Below are positions 1 to 6,048 of a stretch of 14,367 nt of DNA, piece by piece. A program made the position numbers and the translations under genes. Source of the DNA: UBA6168 sp964442355 (GTDB lineage: Bacteria > Bacteroidota > Bacteroidia > Chitinophagales > Saprospiraceae); contig CAYTZS010000143.1 of the NCBI GenBank assembly GCA_964442355.1, positions 1-14,367 of the forward strand, in the 5' to 3' direction. The notes beneath the pieces were generated by a model. That model saw nothing but the letters and a program-made list of their open reading frames with translations. It was not told the origin of the DNA and did no database searches. The first letter of the stretch is position 1. Each line of letters starts with the position of its first letter.

Positions 1-1
1 A

Positions 2-907
2 CCATTGTTGCTCATGTTTGTTATTTCGATTTGCTCATGTGGCGACTCGAACGGTGCCTCAAATGAAGCAAGGATTAAACAACAAGAGGTAATTATAGAG
101 ACTCAAAAAAAAGAAAAGGAAAGCTTGAACAACCAAGTTGACTCGATAGTCGAAAAGTTAAGGGAGGTTGCTCAACACGAGGACTATTTAAGCGGGATAG
201 ATTTTTCATCGGCAAGTTCCAATGAAGTTGACCAAGCATTGGCCCTCATTGAAAAATCACTGGATGCTTCAATTAGGCAAATTGAGGTTTACAAAAACGG
301 TGAAAATGCCGCAATCAACGAGTTGAGTGGCCAATTGAACGAAGTACATGAAAAACTTCGGCAACGGGAAGTTGAAATAGAACATTACAAAAATCTTTTG
401 GCAAGAACAACCGACGGGACTCCGATACCTCCACCAGTAGCGCCTGATTATAAATTATTAGTTGAGTCATTAAAAGCAGAATTGAAAAACACCAAAATGA
501 AATTGGGTGCTGCTGTAAAAAAAACTAAAGTAGTGGAAAGTGAGAATAATGAGCTAAAGGCTGAGATATCTGGATTGGAGGCTCAAAAGGAAGCCTTGTC
601 GAATGCGATATCTAAAGCCCAAAGAGAACTGGCCAACCTTGAACAGCAAAAAGAAGAAGCCAACCGCAAGTTTGAAAACGAGATAAGCGCCTTGAAGACT
701 AAACTGGAAAAAGAAAAAGCAGTGATATATGCTTCTATTGCCAGAACAATGGCGCAGGAGTTGGAAAACGTGAAAAAATCTAAAGGTAGACGGGATGACT
801 ATTGTGAGAAAGTTAAATCTTATTACGAAAAAGTATTGGAATGCAATTGTGAGGTGGCAAATAAGGTTAAAGGAGAATATGAAAGCTTCAAGAGAAAATG
901 TGATTGA
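2..907 (+). CDS. Coiled-coil lipoprotein, 5' end probably outside the window
   Basis: Residues are counted from the TTG at position 5. A hydrophobic stretch (LLLMFVISICSC) ends in a lipobox-like SC followed by GDSNG, which fits a lipoprotein anchored in the inner or outer membrane with lipidated Cys12. The signal peptide is too short and lacks a basic N-terminus, the frame is open to the window edge, and no ATG with a leader is visible, so the true start is probably upstream. Residues about 20-135 and 150-258 are Glu/Lys/Gln-rich heptad-like sequence predicted to form two coiled coils. They are separated by a proline-rich hinge (TPIPPPVAPDY, 139-149). The C-terminus (259-300) carries four cysteines (C267, C280, C282, C299) that could form disulfides in the periplasm. 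I recognise no enzymatic domain. A structural or scaffold role is inferred from shape only. It ends TGA just before a strong terminator. Confidence 0.8.
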   Translation, partial: PLLLMFVISICSCGDSNGASNEARIKQQEVIIETQKKEKESLNNQVDSIVEKLREVAQHEDYLSGIDFSSASSNEVDQALALIEKSLDASIRQIEVYKNGENAAINELSGQLNEVHEKLRQREVEIEHYKNLLARTTDGTPIPPPVAPDYKLLVESLKAELKNTKMKLGAAVKKTKVVESENNELKAEISGLEAQKEALSNAISKAQRELANLEQQKEEANRKFENEISALKTKLEKEKAVIYASIARTMAQELENVKKSKGRRDDYCEKVKSYYEKVLECNCEVANKVKGEYESFKRKCD

Positions 908-942
908 CAGCCCTGCTGGCGCACTACCTGTCTCGTCAACTG

Positions 943-980
943 AAAAACGGCACTGCTCGACACGAGCAGTGCCGTTCTTT
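943..980 (+). terminator. Intrinsic terminator of the coiled-coil lipoprotein gene
   Basis: A perfect 14-bp stem (946-959 paired with 963-976, arm AACGGCACTGCTCG) with a 3-nt ACA loop is followed by CTTTATTGTT and preceded by five A residues. It lies about 40 nt after the stop codon at 907. The flanking A and T runs suggest it could work in both directions, though no minus-strand gene ends here. Confidence 0.85.
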
Positions 981-996
981 ATTGTTAAGGGAGTAG

Positions 997-1144
997 TTAA
1001 ATTGGCATTTTCAAAATCAAGCACCATTCATCATGAAATCCCAAAAATACGCCATCAACTAGCATCAGTTTTCGCAAGCATGATTCCAGCAGAGACGCAC
1101 GGCCGTGCGTCTCTACGCCTGGATTGTATTCAATGCCAATTTAA
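997..1144. repeat. Nested inverted-repeat element: 13-bp arms around a palindrome
   Basis: TTAAATTGGCATT at 997-1009 is the exact reverse complement of 1132-1144, and the 24-bp palindrome at 1091-1114 lies between them. The 148-nt unit sits in non-coding sequence downstream of the terminator at 943-980. It resembles a small non-autonomous mobile or REP-like element, but no target-site duplication is clear and one copy alone cannot prove mobility. Confidence 0.45.
1091..1114. repeat. Perfect 24-bp GC-rich palindrome, copy 1 of a dispersed family
   Basis: The half-site AGAGACGCACGG is followed immediately by its exact reverse complement. The same core, GACG(C/T)ACGGCCGTGCGTC, recurs at 2658-2685 and partly at 2686-2703. 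Its GC content stands out from the AT-rich surroundings. Recurrence in two intergenic gaps points to a dispersed palindromic (REP-like) family. Confidence 0.7.
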
Positions 1145-1221
1145 GTCCCGTTCCAAAACCAAAATCCAAGACCGCCCATTCAAAGGATTTTAAATACCAA
1201 CAAAAAAAAATTCGATTTTAA

Positions 1222-1251
1222 TTTGCAATTCAAATTATTCCCTTATCTTTG
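1222..1251 (+). promoter_or_regulatory. Bacteroidota-type promoter for the RRM protein gene
   Basis: TTTG at 1222-1225 (-33 box) and TATCTTTG at 1244-1251 (-7 box, consensus TAnnTTTG) are separated by 18 nt, matching the known Bacteroidota primary-sigma promoter pattern. Transcription would begin near 1258, leaving an untranslated leader of about 194 nt before the RRM start codon. Confidence 0.65.
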
Positions 1252-1257
1252 TGGCGT

Positions 1258-1451
1258 TCATTGAGTAATTTTACTTTGAACAGCAAATTTTTTGAAATTT
1301 TTTTCTCGAAAGTTCCGCAAGCAAATATTTCTACAGACAGTTTTCTGCCCGCAGTTTCTTCTTGCCACTTCTTGTTAACATTTCTTCTTTTAATTTCTGT
1401 TTCACAGACAACTTTCCTCAAGTATTTTTTCATTTTTAATTCATTTCTATA
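1258..1451 (+). promoter_or_regulatory. Long T-rich 5' leader of the RRM protein mRNA
   Basis: About 194 nt lie between the inferred transcription start and the ATG. The leader is strongly pyrimidine-rich with several T runs (for example 1288-1303 and 1425-1437), contains the near-repeated words CAGTTTTCT and CAGTTTCTT, and has no Shine-Dalgarno motif. Long leaders are common on mRNAs for cold-induced or self-regulated RNA-binding proteins, so post-transcriptional control is plausible. I see no strong stable hairpin or known riboswitch motif. Confidence 0.4.
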
Positions 1452-1784
1452 ATGAACATTTTTGCAGCAAAATTGAGTTTTGATACTCAATCTGAAGACC
1501 TTCGTGAGGCCTTCGAAGAATTTGGCGAAGTTTCTTCTGCCAGCGTAATCATGGATAAGTTCACCGGAAGGTCCAAAGGTTTTGGCTTTGTGGAAATGTC
1601 TAACGACGACGAAGGTCGCAAGGCAATTTCTGAGCTGAACGATAGCCAATTGGACGGTCGTACCATCGTTGTGAAAGTTGCTGAAGCACGGGAAGACCGT
1701 GGTAACAGTGGCGGAAACCGTGGCGGCGGCGGCTATGGCGGTGGAAACCGTGGTGGCGGCTACGGCGGTGGCAATCGCTATTAA
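1452..1784 (+). CDS. Glycine-rich RRM-family RNA-binding protein
   Basis: This 110-aa protein has one RNA recognition motif (residues 1-78) and an Arg/Gly-rich tail (84-110, repeats of GGGYGGGNR). RNP2 is at residues 3-8 (IFAAKL) and RNP1 at 42-49 (KGFGFVEM), with both aromatic positions that stack on RNA bases (F45 and F47) present. Small RRM-plus-glycine-tail proteins of this size are widespread in Bacteroidota and cyanobacteria. They are cytoplasmic single-stranded RNA binders, often cold-induced, with proposed roles in RNA chaperoning or post-transcriptional control. The ATG at 1452 begins exactly at the conserved MNIF N-terminus. The gene stands alone between its own promoter and terminator. 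Its function in this organism is inferred from the family; the specific RNA targets are unknown. Confidence 0.95.
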   Translation: MNIFAAKLSFDTQSEDLREAFEEFGEVSSASVIMDKFTGRSKGFGFVEMSNDDEGRKAISELNDSQLDGRTIVVKVAEAREDRGNSGGNRGGGGYGGGNRGGGYGGGNRY

Positions 1785-1814
1785 TTCGATATTTGACCAA
1801 TTCCTAAACCCTAA

Positions 1815-2066
1815 TTAGGAATAAACAGATACATTAAACCTTTCCAGCCCTTGGGTATTCCCAAGGGCTTTTTTTTTGGCTAGGTGGGAGGCGATAGAAC
1901 CCAGTTGTGGCAAGTAAGATTTCAGCAACATTAAAGTCTCGTAGTTCTTGCAAGTTTGCAACGGGCGTATTTCAATGTTTCGCTCATGCCATTTGCCTAC
2001 CGGGTCATCGGGAGAGGCAAAAATAGCATGGCTATTAAATGCTAAAATGCACCTATATTGACTATT
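1815..2066 (-). pseudogene. Possible remnant of a coding region without a start
   Basis: The minus strand is open for 83 codons between in-frame stops at 2067-2069 and 1815-1817. The stretch reading FNSHAIFASPDDPVGKWH, then ERNIEIRPLQTCKNYETL and MLLKSYLPQLGSI, looks like ordinary protein rather than random translation. There is no ATG near the upstream end; the first Met is about halfway along. The downstream part runs through the RRM terminator, and a TAG in another frame lies right at 1880-1882. This fits a decayed or frameshifted gene fragment. I do not recognise the family, and chance openness cannot be excluded. Confidence 0.3.
1846..1877 (+). terminator. Intrinsic terminator of the RRM gene
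   Basis: A perfect 10-bp stem (1846-1855 with 1860-1869, arm AGCCCTTGGG) with a TATT loop runs into an unbroken stretch of nine T residues (1869-1877). It lies 61 nt after the stop codon and is a textbook rho-independent terminator. Confidence 0.92.
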
Positions 2067-2090
2067 TCAGACGGTCGGCATTTGTGATTA

Positions 2091-2597
2091 CTAATTGCAG
2101 CCACATTTCCCGTAAACATTATTGATGATAATGGTTCCCTGTTTGGTTTTTAGACTGAGCCTTCCATCGTATTCTGTCTTTTCGCCCTGTTTGCCCACCT
2201 GCTTGACATCAAGCGTGGCTTCATATTGGTCGTTGGAAAATACCTTGACCAAGTTCCCATTTTTCAAAGATTCCGACTGCTTTTCAAGTTGGGTCACCAT
2301 GCCATTCAAGCTGACATAAGCGAACTTTTCATTGTTGTCCACATAGACATACTTGCTGTTTCTTAATTCGGTGGAGTCATTTGAAAAATAGCAGGCACAG
2401 TCCTTCACCTGGGTTGGAGCATTTGAGAAGGTTTCCAAGTTCAAAGTGGATTTTGCTGTCGTATCGGCAGCGGTATCAGCAGTCGCCACGGCGGTGCTAT
2501 CGGCATTGGTTGTTTCCGGCGCATTGACGTTGGTCGTAGCATCCTTGCAGGAGAACAGGAATATGGCAGCAATTAATAGGACAATTAAATTTTTCAT
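2091..2597 (-). CDS. Small cysteine-containing lipoprotein of unknown function
   Basis: The 168-aa product starts with a lipoprotein signal peptide (MKNLIVLLIAAIFLFSC) with Cys17 as the lipidation site. A flexible Thr/Ala/Asp-rich linker (about 18-50) precedes a compact domain (about 50-168) with a CxC pair near its start (C67, C69 in KDCACYF) and another at the extreme C-terminus (C165, C167 in YGKCGCN). The paired CxC motifs suggest disulfides or metal binding in the periplasm. The frame stays open further upstream, to 2648, but the ATG at 2597 gives a perfect signal peptide and lies just downstream of a promoter-like TACCTTCG, whereas the longer start lies upstream of it. I recognise no named family. 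It appears monocistronic. Confidence 0.88.
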   Translation of the reverse strand: MKNLIVLLIAAIFLFSCKDATTNVNAPETTNADSTAVATADTAADTTAKSTLNLETFSNAPTQVKDCACYFSNDSTELRNSKYVYVDNNEKFAYVSLNGMVTQLEKQSESLKNGNLVKVFSNDQYEATLDVKQVGKQGEKTEYDGRLSLKTKQGTIIINNVYGKCGCN

Positions 2598-2617
2598 TAT
2601 TTCAATTTTTTTGGCTG

Positions 2618-2625
2618 CGAAGGTA
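2618..2625 (-). promoter_or_regulatory. Probable -7 box for the small lipoprotein gene
   Basis: On the minus strand the sequence reads TACCTTCG followed by CAGCC, one base from the Bacteroidota TAnnTTTG -7 consensus and placed about 20 nt upstream of the ATG at 2597. No clear TTTG -33 box is seen at the right distance. Confidence 0.4.
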
Positions 2626-2657
2626 ATGGTTTGTGGGAATATTGCCACGGTCCCCCG

Positions 2658-2703
2658 GTAGAGACGTACGGCCGTGCGTCTCTACACGGCCGTGCGTCTC
2701 TAC
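2658..2703. repeat. GC-rich palindrome copy 2 with an 18-bp tandem duplication
   Basis: Positions 2658-2685 form a 28-bp palindrome with one mismatch (G/T-type) and the same core as 1091-1114. Its right 18 bp, ACGGCCGTGCGTCTCTAC (2668-2685), is repeated exactly at 2686-2703. The element sits between the divergent promoters of the small lipoprotein and the helical protein. The partial duplication shows local rearrangement, such as slippage, of a dispersed palindromic repeat. Confidence 0.75.
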
Positions 2704-2852
2704 ATTGTTCTTATTTTGTCAAAAAAAATTGGCACAGATTTCGTGAATTTTAGTTTTTACAAATTTATTTCACGCCGCTCGTTTTGTGCAGATAACATCG
2801 TTCTCTTGTTAAGTGCCGACCCTACGGCGGGAAATTGCAAACCACTGAAGCA

Positions 2853-3770
2853 ATGAGTAAAATAAGAAAGGCGCTCGACGCCAAAATCAAAATGTTCAAG
2901 GCCGTTGCCACGCTCTATCTCACCTACAAGGCCCGGTTCGATGTGGTACTTGCCATGGCCGCCAACATGACCACTTTTTCCAACAGAAACGCCGTGATTG
3001 ATGGGCTGGTGCCATTGGCCAGCGAGGACACCAAGGCCATGACCGACCAACGGGATGCGCTGCAAGCGCCCTTGTTTTTGTCGGCAGCAGTGGTGGCAAA
3101 TGCCGTTTATTCCTATGCGGACAGTATCGGCGATTTGGTGCTGAAAGGGGAGATGAACTGGACGGTGGCAAAGCTGGACAAGTTGTCGCTCGACCAATTG
3201 GGGCCTAATTGTACAGCCATCCATGAGAAAGGCGTTGAATTACTGGTGCAGGCTGGCCCTTTTGGGCTTGACCAAGATAAACTGGATAAGCTGGAAGCAG
3301 ACAATACGGCTTGGATTGCCTTAGAATCGGGCACTCGCAACAAGCAAATAGAAATCAGCGGATATAAGCGGTTATTGGCCAAGAATGTAGCGGAAAATAT
3401 GAAGCTTTTGACCGACCGCTTGGATGGTATGGTGTTCACGTTGTCTGAGACCGACGCTGCACTGGTGGAGCTTTGGAACCTAGCCCGTATCATCGTGCCG
3501 CTGCCTTCTACCGAAACACAAGCAAAAGTGACGGTGAAAGATATAATATCCAATGCGTTCATCTATGCTGCGGAGGTGCAGTTGGTTAACGGCCAAGTAA
3601 ATACCGCAATTACGAATGTATCAGGTGAGGCTGAGTTTAAACCCATCAAGCAGGGCTATTATTTGTTCAAGGTAATGGCAGCGGGCTATAAGCCTTATGA
3701 AGTTATACAGCAACGGCTACTGAAAGGGAAAATCAATCGGCTGGAAGTAGCGCTGGAGCCGTTAGCGTAA
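2853..3770 (+). CDS. Helical protein with C-terminal carboxypeptidase-regulatory-like domain
   Basis: This 305-aa protein has two parts. Residues 1-220 are mostly alpha-helical (for example IRKALDAKIKMFKAVATLYL near the start) with no recognised enzymatic motif. Residues about 224-305 look like a carboxypeptidase-D regulatory-like beta-sandwich: VTVKD, AEVQLVNG, TAITNVSGEAEFKPIKQGYY, KVMAAGYKPYEV, then RLEVALEPL. That fold is usually found on secreted or outer-membrane proteins, yet no signal peptide is visible. I chose the ATG at 2853, preceded by GAAG, over a TTG 18 nt upstream. I see no clear promoter. It converges on the propeller gene with only a large palindrome between them. Helical proteins with such a tail occur in Bacteroidota as hypothetical proteins; the function is unknown. 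Confidence 0.82.
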   Translation: MSKIRKALDAKIKMFKAVATLYLTYKARFDVVLAMAANMTTFSNRNAVIDGLVPLASEDTKAMTDQRDALQAPLFLSAAVVANAVYSYADSIGDLVLKGEMNWTVAKLDKLSLDQLGPNCTAIHEKGVELLVQAGPFGLDQDKLDKLEADNTAWIALESGTRNKQIEISGYKRLLAKNVAENMKLLTDRLDGMVFTLSETDAALVELWNLARIIVPLPSTETQAKVTVKDIISNAFIYAAEVQLVNGQVNTAITNVSGEAEFKPIKQGYYLFKVMAAGYKPYEVIQQRLLKGKINRLEVALEPLA

Positions 3771-3914
3771 TTAGGCTGATATACTTGACGCCAATAGGTT
3801 TAGTGCAAATGGTTCACAATGGAGGGTGGAATTTATTCCGCCGTGTCATGTTTAGCGGAATAAATTCCGCCCTTCATTTATATAAAACCTATTGGCGTTG
3901 AGTATAATGCCTAA
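3771..3914. repeat. Large nested palindrome filling a convergent intergenic gap
   Basis: Outer arms 3780-3801 and 3885-3906 are 22 bp with two mismatches (core ACGCCAATAGGTTT). They extend outward through a 2-3 nt bulge by TTAGGC (3771-3776) paired with GCCTAA (3909-3914). Inside, 3824-3841 pairs with 3855-3872 (18 bp, one mismatch; core GGAATTTATTCCGC) around a 13-nt loop. The right end overlaps the stop codon of the propeller gene. It could act as a bidirectional terminator, although T tracts are weak, or be a mobile palindromic repeat. Confidence 0.75.
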
Positions 3915-5158
3915 TCTTCGTACTTCAACTTGAACATGTGGCCGTATGTGCCAACGCAATAGAGCAGGTTGTTGTCCAAATATTCGGCATCTGAGACAAG
4001 CAAGTCACTCATAATGACGGTATTGAAATAGTTGTCGTCTATCACACCAATATCCTCATAAGTAGCGCCTCCGTTCTTGGTTAAGTAGCCCGGCGATTTG
4101 GTAGCATTGTCCACGAAAAGAAAGCCTACATCGGGTGATTTAAAATGAAAATCCCTGATAAAATTGGTGCCAAAGCGCTGGTCCGAAACTTGGGTGATGG
4201 CCACCCAATCCTTGCCGCCGTTGGTTGTTTTATATAAGCTCAGGTCGTACTGGCCATTGTATGGCGTCTTTTGGGCATAACCAATATCCTTGTTCAGCAT
4301 TTGCACTTTTGAAGGTCGGAAATCATTTGGGGCAAATAGTGTCCACGAAGTACCTTGGTCAGTGCTTTCGATGATGCCATTATGGGTATATGCCCTAATC
4401 AAATTGGATTCAAGCGGTATGACTTCTACAAAAGGAAGGGCGTCAGAATTAATGCCATTGTATTGGAATTGTACGCTGTTGCACCTGATCGACCAAGTAT
4501 CTCCGCCGTCACGGGTTCTGTATATCTTGCTGTGCTTGACAAATCCTTGGTTGTTTTCCGTGAGCGACAGGAAGCCAAGCTCGTCGTCAACCATCACGAT
4601 ATCATCGTACTGATAAACAACTTCGCTGGTCGGGGGTGTAACCAACTGCCAACTGGCCCCACCATCTAGGGTGCGGTATAAAAATGATTCTATGCCCCAG
4701 CCAGGAGTTGCCTGCTCTACGACAAAGCCCAGCTTGTCGTTGGCCATGTGCAGTTTTGTCATTCGTTGGTCCAAGACGGTACCTGGATAAGCAGGAAGCG
4801 AAGCCTTTGCCCAAGTTTTGCCGCCGTCATTGGTCGTGAACGCTTCCCGGCCATAGCTGCTGATTTTTACGCCTTTTAGTTCATCGGTGAAATCAATCAA
4901 CCATAAGGAGTTATAGGTTTGGGGCGATGGCGGCAATATCTCCCAAGTATTCTTGCAGGGCTTGCAATTGCTGCCACAGTCCACATCTATCTCTTGGTAA
5001 TTCTTGATGCCATCCAAGCAATTGGGGCATTCGCCACAGCGGCCACCGCAGTCTATATCTAATTCGTTGCCATCTTTGATGCCATTGGCGCATTCATTTT
5101 CCTTTTGACAATTGAGGCTGGTCAAAGCCAGCAGCAACAAGAAGAGCGCTTTTTTCAT
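3911..5158 (-). CDS. Lipoprotein with cysteine repeats and BNR/YCF48-like beta-propeller
   Basis: The 415-aa product has a lipoprotein signal peptide (MKKALFLLLLALTSLNC, Cys17). Two tandem cysteine-rich repeats follow, at residues 23-44 and 47-68, each of the form C-x-(N/D)-G-I-K, then E-(L/I)-D-(I/V)-D-C-G, then C-x-x-C; the acidic residues suggest metal (calcium) binding. Residues 70-415 contain six Asp-box-like motifs about 50 residues apart (TNDGGKTW 109-116, TLDGGASW 163-170, TRDGGDTW 215-222, STDQGTSW 265-272, TTNGGKDW 311-318, TKNGGATY 360-367), the signature of BNR/sortilin/YCF48 propellers. Sialidase catalytic residues are not evident, so a binding or scaffold role at the cell surface is more likely than an enzyme. 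Its ATG overlaps the stop of the upstream gene (ATGA), implying translational coupling and one transcript. Confidence 0.92.
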   Translation of the reverse strand: MKKALFLLLLALTSLNCQKENECANGIKDGNELDIDCGGRCGECPNCLDGIKNYQEIDVDCGSNCKPCKNTWEILPPSPQTYNSLWLIDFTDELKGVKISSYGREAFTTNDGGKTWAKASLPAYPGTVLDQRMTKLHMANDKLGFVVEQATPGWGIESFLYRTLDGGASWQLVTPPTSEVVYQYDDIVMVDDELGFLSLTENNQGFVKHSKIYRTRDGGDTWSIRCNSVQFQYNGINSDALPFVEVIPLESNLIRAYTHNGIIESTDQGTSWTLFAPNDFRPSKVQMLNKDIGYAQKTPYNGQYDLSLYKTTNGGKDWVAITQVSDQRFGTNFIRDFHFKSPDVGFLFVDNATKSPGYLTKNGGATYEDIGVIDDNYFNTVIMSDLLVSDAEYLDNNLLYCVGTYGHMFKLKYED

Positions 5159-5847
5159 GAGTTTGGATTTTTGCTTTTCAACCTAAAGGTTAGGCTAAAA
5201 ATATGATGTACGTATTTTAGAGAATCACGTTTGATAGGGTCTTCGATGGTGCTGCCGTAGCTGGCATAATTCTCCGAGAATGCTACCTTTTCGTTCAGGT
5301 AGGTTTGGGTGTAGGCAAACTCCACGAGGGTTCGCCCGACTATTTTGCGGATGCCAATGGCACTACAGGGTGAGAAATAAGCCTTCCGGCCTAAAAAGCC
5401 CGTCGTCCTCGTCAAGGAAATACCCCCCGCAGCGTATGCCCCCCAGCCGCTTTTGGTAGCAACGGCCTGGTTCGTTCTGTCGCCATAGCAAACCCCCAAA
5501 AGTGCAGGCAAGTGCAGCGCCACGTAGTTCTTGTGCTTATTCAATTTGTCCGTGGTCAAGTATAGCGCAACGTCAAATGGGAAATTCAGCTCTGCCCTGA
5601 ATTTTTGCCCCTCCTTCTGCCTGCCCAATGTCCAGCGCAGGTGGTACCGCACCGGTATTACAAGCTCGTATTCCTTCGGTGGCGTGACAATATGTGCTGG
5701 CCTGGTTGAGGAATATTGAAGGAAACTGTAGCGTTGGTACTGCATGAAATTTAGACTCAATCCCGCTGAGTGCTGAAAAGATTGAGCCTGTGCCAAGGTG
5801 CAAAGCAGGTTGGCAAGGAGGAGAAAGAACAGTGTTTTTAGTTGCAT
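5155..5847 (-). CDS. Exported beta-rich, probably outer-membrane, protein of unknown function
   Basis: The 230-aa product begins with a type I signal peptide (MQLKTLFFLLLANLLC, then cleavage after TLAQA). The mature part alternates hydrophobic and polar residues in strands rich in Tyr and Phe (for example YELVIPVRYHLRWTLG, FRAELNFPFDVALYL, LVEFAYTQTYL, HIFSLTFRLK), typical of a small outer-membrane beta-barrel. It ends after the last strand with a short polar tail. The frame extends 81 nt upstream, but the ATG at 5847 gives a clean signal peptide and lies just after the promoter. It is the first gene of an operon with the propeller lipoprotein, overlapping it by 4 nt, so the two may act together at the outer membrane. 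No named family is recognised. Confidence 0.88.
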   Translation of the reverse strand: MQLKTLFFLLLANLLCTLAQAQSFQHSAGLSLNFMQYQRYSFLQYSSTRPAHIVTPPKEYELVIPVRYHLRWTLGRQKEGQKFRAELNFPFDVALYLTTDKLNKHKNYVALHLPALLGVCYGDRTNQAVATKSGWGAYAAGGISLTRTTGFLGRKAYFSPCSAIGIRKIVGRTLVEFAYTQTYLNEKVAFSENYASYGSTIEDPIKRDSLKYVHHIFSLTFRLKSKNPNS

Positions 5848-5867
5848 GTTTTGACTTTGAATGAGTG

Positions 5868-5899
5868 CAAAAATAAATGCGATTTTGCTGGGTTGCAAA
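5868..5899 (-). promoter_or_regulatory. Promoter of the barrel-propeller operon
   Basis: On the minus strand, TTTG (5896-5899) and TATTTTTG (5868-5875, a full match to TAnnTTTG) are 20 nt apart, as in Bacteroidota vegetative promoters. The predicted start is about 14 nt before the ATG at 5847, giving a short leader with no Shine-Dalgarno motif. Confidence 0.6.
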
Positions 5900-6000
5900 T
5901 AGGCAGGACATTTACCAACTCGCCACACCGATTACTGTTCGGTGCTACCCCCCACTCAGGACCCGCCCAAAAGCAGGCTAGTCATATTACCCAACCACCC

Positions 6001-6048
6001 CTAATCGTCAGTCGTCAATCCCCAATCATAAATCCTCAAAACTCCCCC
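6001..6048. repeat. Degenerate short-period intergenic repeat, copy A
   Basis: The stretch is built of variants of AATC(C/G)TCA and ends AAAACTCCCCC. A related tract in the opposite orientation lies at 10326-10430 and also contains AAACTCCCCC. It covers the stop codon of the HhH-barrel gene. No good T-tract terminator for that gene is visible here or in the rest of the gap to 5900. Confidence 0.4.

Noticed and set aside
1091..1114. Palindrome as a CRISPR repeat or as an intrinsic terminator
   Set aside because: Copies are not evenly spaced with spacers between them, and no T tract follows.
1249..1452. 67-codon plus-strand frame in the RRM leader, ending TAATG at the RRM start
   Set aside because: It would start at a TTG inside the -7 promoter box, has no ATG, and its Phe/Leu/Ser composition simply reflects T-rich leader sequence.
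1230..1649. 139-codon minus-strand frame opposite the RRM gene
   Set aside because: It overlaps the RRM coding region and promoter, and shows no protein-like domain; the plus-strand protein is unambiguous.
3911..5158. Propeller lipoprotein as a sialidase or other glycosidase
   Set aside because: Asp boxes are structural; the arginine triad and other sialidase catalytic residues are not evident, so a binding propeller is the safer call.
5926..5944. Hairpin CACCGA/TCGGTG as a terminator for the HhH-barrel operon
   Set aside because: Only 6 bp of stem and no T tract follow on the minus strand.
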